A DNA stretch of 6,110 bases from a bacterium. Its GTDB lineage: Bacteria > SZUA-182. Within the stretch, counting starts at the first letter, position 1. Each line of letters opens with the position of its first letter. The position numbers and the translations under genes are program-made. The notes beneath the pieces were generated by a model, which was given only the letters and a program-made list of their open reading frames with translations, did not search any database and was not told the origin of the DNA. Below are positions 4,518 to 6,110 of this stretch, piece by piece. The DNA lies in NCBI GenBank assembly GCA_003230635.1, contig QIFF01000249.1:1-6110 (forward strand), read 5' to 3'.

Positions 4518-5068
4518 GGTAAAATGTTTTTGAATATGCGTTCAGTCCCCTTTTTATCTTTTATCTCGGCCGGCCGGAAGCCCAGCTTACCCTTTTCCAG
4601 CAGGGGCGGGAGCAGTCCCAGGTCATTAAAAGGCTTGCCGCTTTGCAGGTTAAAACGCACGATTGTCCCCAATTCATACAAACGCCCATGCCGGCGGATT
4701 GACTCCAGAAAGAGTTTTTCAAAGAGCTTGATTCTAGGAAAGGTTCCCGGCAACCGGCGCTGAAGGACTATTTGCCGCAGGGCATCCATGATTTTGGCTA
4801 TGTCCACCTGCTTGGGACAACGGGCGGTGCAGGTTATACAGGAGAGGCAATACCAGATGGTGGGTGTGCGCAGGGCAGCCTCTTCCTGCCCCAGTTGAAT
4901 CAGATGAATAATCTGGTGAGGAGCCGGGCTGGCAGCAGCAGCAATCGGGCAGCCCGCAGTGCACTTGCCGCACTGGTAACACAAGCTGACCTCCTGGCCG
5001 CTGATTTTTTTGACCAGTTGGCTGAAAGCGGGATTAATTTCTGTTAAATCCAGGAGCTTAAGTAGCAA
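4514..5068 (-). CDS. hdrC: HdrC-like two-[4Fe-4S] electron-transfer protein
   Basis: A 184-residue protein of the size of the heterodisulfide reductase C subunit. It has two ferredoxin-type clusters: C30-YQ-C-GK-C-TAG-CP (to 41) and C74-LS-C-IT-C-TAR-CP (to 85), each CxxCxxCxxxCP. The tail RRHGRLYELG...GKPFNDLGLLP...GKLGF also fits HdrC. HdrC passes electrons between HdrA (flavin) and HdrB (CCG domain) in the cytoplasm. Neither is in the window: the neighbours are a cNMP-domain gene upstream and a cytochrome c downstream. The start is uncertain. TTG at 5066-5068 overlaps the previous gene by 11 bases with no clear ribosome site, so coupling to the upstream stop is likely. No better ATG or GTG is seen before the first cluster. 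Confidence 0.85.
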   Translation of the reverse strand: MLLKLLDLTEINPAFSQLVKKISGQEVSLCYQCGKCTAGCPIAAAASPAPHQIIHLIQLGQEEAALRTPTIWYCLSCITCTARCPKQVDIAKIMDALRQIVLQRRLPGTFPRIKLFEKLFLESIRRHGRLYELGTIVRFNLQSGKPFNDLGLLPPLLEKGKLGFRPAEIKDKKGTERIFKNILP

Positions 5069-5522
5069 TATAACTGCTTAAATCCGCATAGCGCGTGTTT
5101 ATATCGCGGATAATTCGGGTCAGAGCAAGAATAATCCCTTCCTGAACCGCAAGCCCTCGTTGGGGATCCTGCCCAATAATCTGCTTAAAATCCCCTCGGC
5201 TTAGAACCAGCAGCTTGCTCTGTTCCAAAGCAGTGGCCTTGGCCGAATGCTCCTTGCCGTCAAAGAGGGAAAGCTCCCCAAAGAAATTCCCAGTTTTCAG
5301 CACGCTAATCTTTTCGTGCTCATTAACCAGCCCCTGAATGAGCAGGGAAATCTGGACGCTTCCCTCTTCTATCAGGTAGAGATTGCCCCCTGGCTGCCCC
5401 TGGCTGAAGATGTCGTGACCGGGAGCATAGGTTCTCTCCTGCAAATGCCTGCTTAACTGCTCCAGTTCTTCCTCCGGCAGGTCTGCAAAGAGGGAAAATT
5501 GCTTTAAGCTGGGTTTGGGCAT
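5058..5522 (-). CDS. Stand-alone cyclic-nucleotide-binding-domain protein, no DNA-binding domain
   Basis: A 154-residue protein made of one Crp-type cNMP-binding beta-barrel. Visible features: FSLFADLPEEELEQLS (9-24), APGHDIFSQGQPGGNLYLIEEGSVQI (33-58), and the phosphate-binding cassette GNFFGELSLFDGKEHSA (78-94), then a helix to the C-terminus. There is no room for the helix-turn-helix of Crp/Fnr regulators (usually ~220 residues or more). In the cassette the Gly-Glu-Leu is kept, but the usual Arg-Ser is His92-Ser93, so ordinary cAMP binding is doubtful. Start ATG 5522 has GGGAGG nine bases before it. It overlaps the hdrC-like gene by 11 bases and lies 45 bases after the aldolase, suggesting an operon. 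It may sense a ligand and act on a partner protein such as the HdrC-like one; this is inference. Confidence 0.85.
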   Translation of the reverse strand: MPKPSLKQFSLFADLPEEELEQLSRHLQERTYAPGHDIFSQGQPGGNLYLIEEGSVQISLLIQGLVNEHEKISVLKTGNFFGELSLFDGKEHSAKATALEQSKLLVLSRGDFKQIIGQDPQRGLAVQEGIILALTRIIRDINTRYADLSSYIAT

Positions 5523-5567
5523 TTTTAGCGTCCTCCCTTAAGAATTAGGGTGTCTTGAAAAATTAGT

Positions 5568-6110
5568 TTATACTTTATCCTTCATAACCTCTTCCACAAT
5601 ACTGTCCACCAGCACTTCTTCGGTTTGAACGGTGGTTGCCATCTCTTGCGGACTTACTTCTCCCAAGCAGGCCCCACACTGGCCACAGCCGGTAAAATAA
5701 GGCTTCAAGCCCATTTTCTGGCGCGCCTTGAGCAGTCTGCCTACCTCCTGGCGGGAAAGGGGGGCGGCATGTCCCAGGCTGCGGGCATAGAAGGTCACCT
5801 GCGCCGCATGCTCAATGCGCTCCAGCTTCATATAAGCGGCATCCAAATCCACACCTACGGTAAGGCTGCCGTGACGCTTCAGGATTAAGGCGTCATAGTC
5901 CTGGATAAATTTTTGGATTACTTCCGCCCCCTCGCTGGTGGTGGGGGTGGCATAGTCGGTGGTGGGGATGGAGCCCAGGCTCAAAACCACCTCAGGCAGG
6001 ATACATTGGGCCAGGGAAATCCCGGCAATGGAGAAAGCGGTACTGATCGGGGGGTGGGCGTGGACTACCGCCCCAATATCCGGACGCTTCTGATAGGCGC
6101 AAAGATGCAT
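5568..6110 (-). CDS. Class II aldolase (fuculose-phosphate aldolase family), 5' end outside window
   Basis: The last 180 residues of a class II aldolase/adducin family protein, which cleaves or forms sugar phosphates with a divalent metal (usually Zn). Metal-ligand histidines are visible in VVHAHPP (17, 19) and LKRHGSLTVG (80). The 61-residue spacing matches FucA His94-His155. The N-terminal part with the catalytic Glu lies beyond the right edge. The window's last codon is an ATG (MHLCAY), but it is internal, since the family has about 70 more residues before it. After the domain comes an unusual tail: GCGQCGACLG with C142xxC145xxC148, then a linker, then an amphipathic helix EEVLVDSIVEEVMKD (164-178). 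It heads the packed minus-strand gene group seen here. Substrate is unknown: fuculose-1-P, 5-deoxyribulose-1-P and related sugars are all possible. Confidence 0.85.
   Translation of the reverse strand: MHLCAYQKRPDIGAVVHAHPPISTAFSIAGISLAQCILPEVVLSLGSIPTTDYATPTTSEGAEVIQKFIQDYDALILKRHGSLTVGVDLDAAYMKLERIEHAAQVTFYARSLGHAAPLSRQEVGRLLKARQKMGLKPYFTGCGQCGACLGEVSPQEMATTVQTEEVLVDSIVEEVMKDKV

Noticed and set aside
4734..5047. Open frames overlapping the hdrC-like gene on both strands
   Set aside because: Shadows of the Cys-rich hdrC-like frame, which has two complete cluster motifs.

Overview
The window looks like a chromosomal segment of a spore-forming anaerobic Firmicute, probably of the Desulfotomaculum/Pelotomaculum/Thermincola/Moorella kind. 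The evidence is a spore photoproduct lyase, strong GGAGG-type Shine-Dalgarno sites with some TTG starts, an HdrC-type iron-sulfur protein and an exported multiheme cytochrome c. The species cannot be fixed from the sequence alone. Most genes are moderately G+C-rich; the gene at 1935-2690 is visibly more A+T-rich and is a likely import.

Left part, plus strand: the C-terminal end of spore photoproduct lyase (1-317) overlaps an MTA/SAH-type nucleosidase (298-948). A Thi4-type thiazole synthase (1055-1846) follows, closed by an intrinsic terminator. An AbiGi-family phage-defence-type protein (1935-2690) starts only about 14 bases after that terminator.

Middle: the 425 bases from 2691 to 3115 hold no gene but are dense with structure. 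They contain a 75-bp inverted-repeat element, a GC-rich hairpin repeat, a near-consensus SigA promoter, and a 175-bp nested palindrome that lies between this promoter and an elongator tRNA-Met gene (3116-3193). The palindrome is flanked by TTTACC on both sides. Removing it with one TTTACC would leave a normal short tRNA leader, so I read it as a MITE-like insertion. A bidirectional terminator follows the tRNA.

Right part, minus strand, read from right to left: a class II aldolase (5568 to beyond the window end) with a Cys-rich linker and an amphipathic C-terminal tail, a stand-alone cyclic-nucleotide-binding-domain protein (5058-5522), an HdrC-like two-[4Fe-4S] protein (4514-5068), and a c3-like cytochrome with five possible heme sites (3777-4427). 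A terminator follows, then a separate small BamE-like lipoprotein (3261-3677). The aldolase, cNMP-domain and hdrC genes are tightly packed. The cytochrome may be co-transcribed and also has a possible promoter of its own overlapping the hdrC stop codon. HdrC plus an exported cytochrome without HdrA or HdrB nearby suggests an electron-transfer module, but partners outside the window cannot be excluded.

Best candidates for something new: the palindromic insertion in the tRNA-Met leader, the orphan AbiGi-like gene, the Thi4 that keeps the 'suicide' cysteine, the CX3CH heme site, and the aldolase tail.
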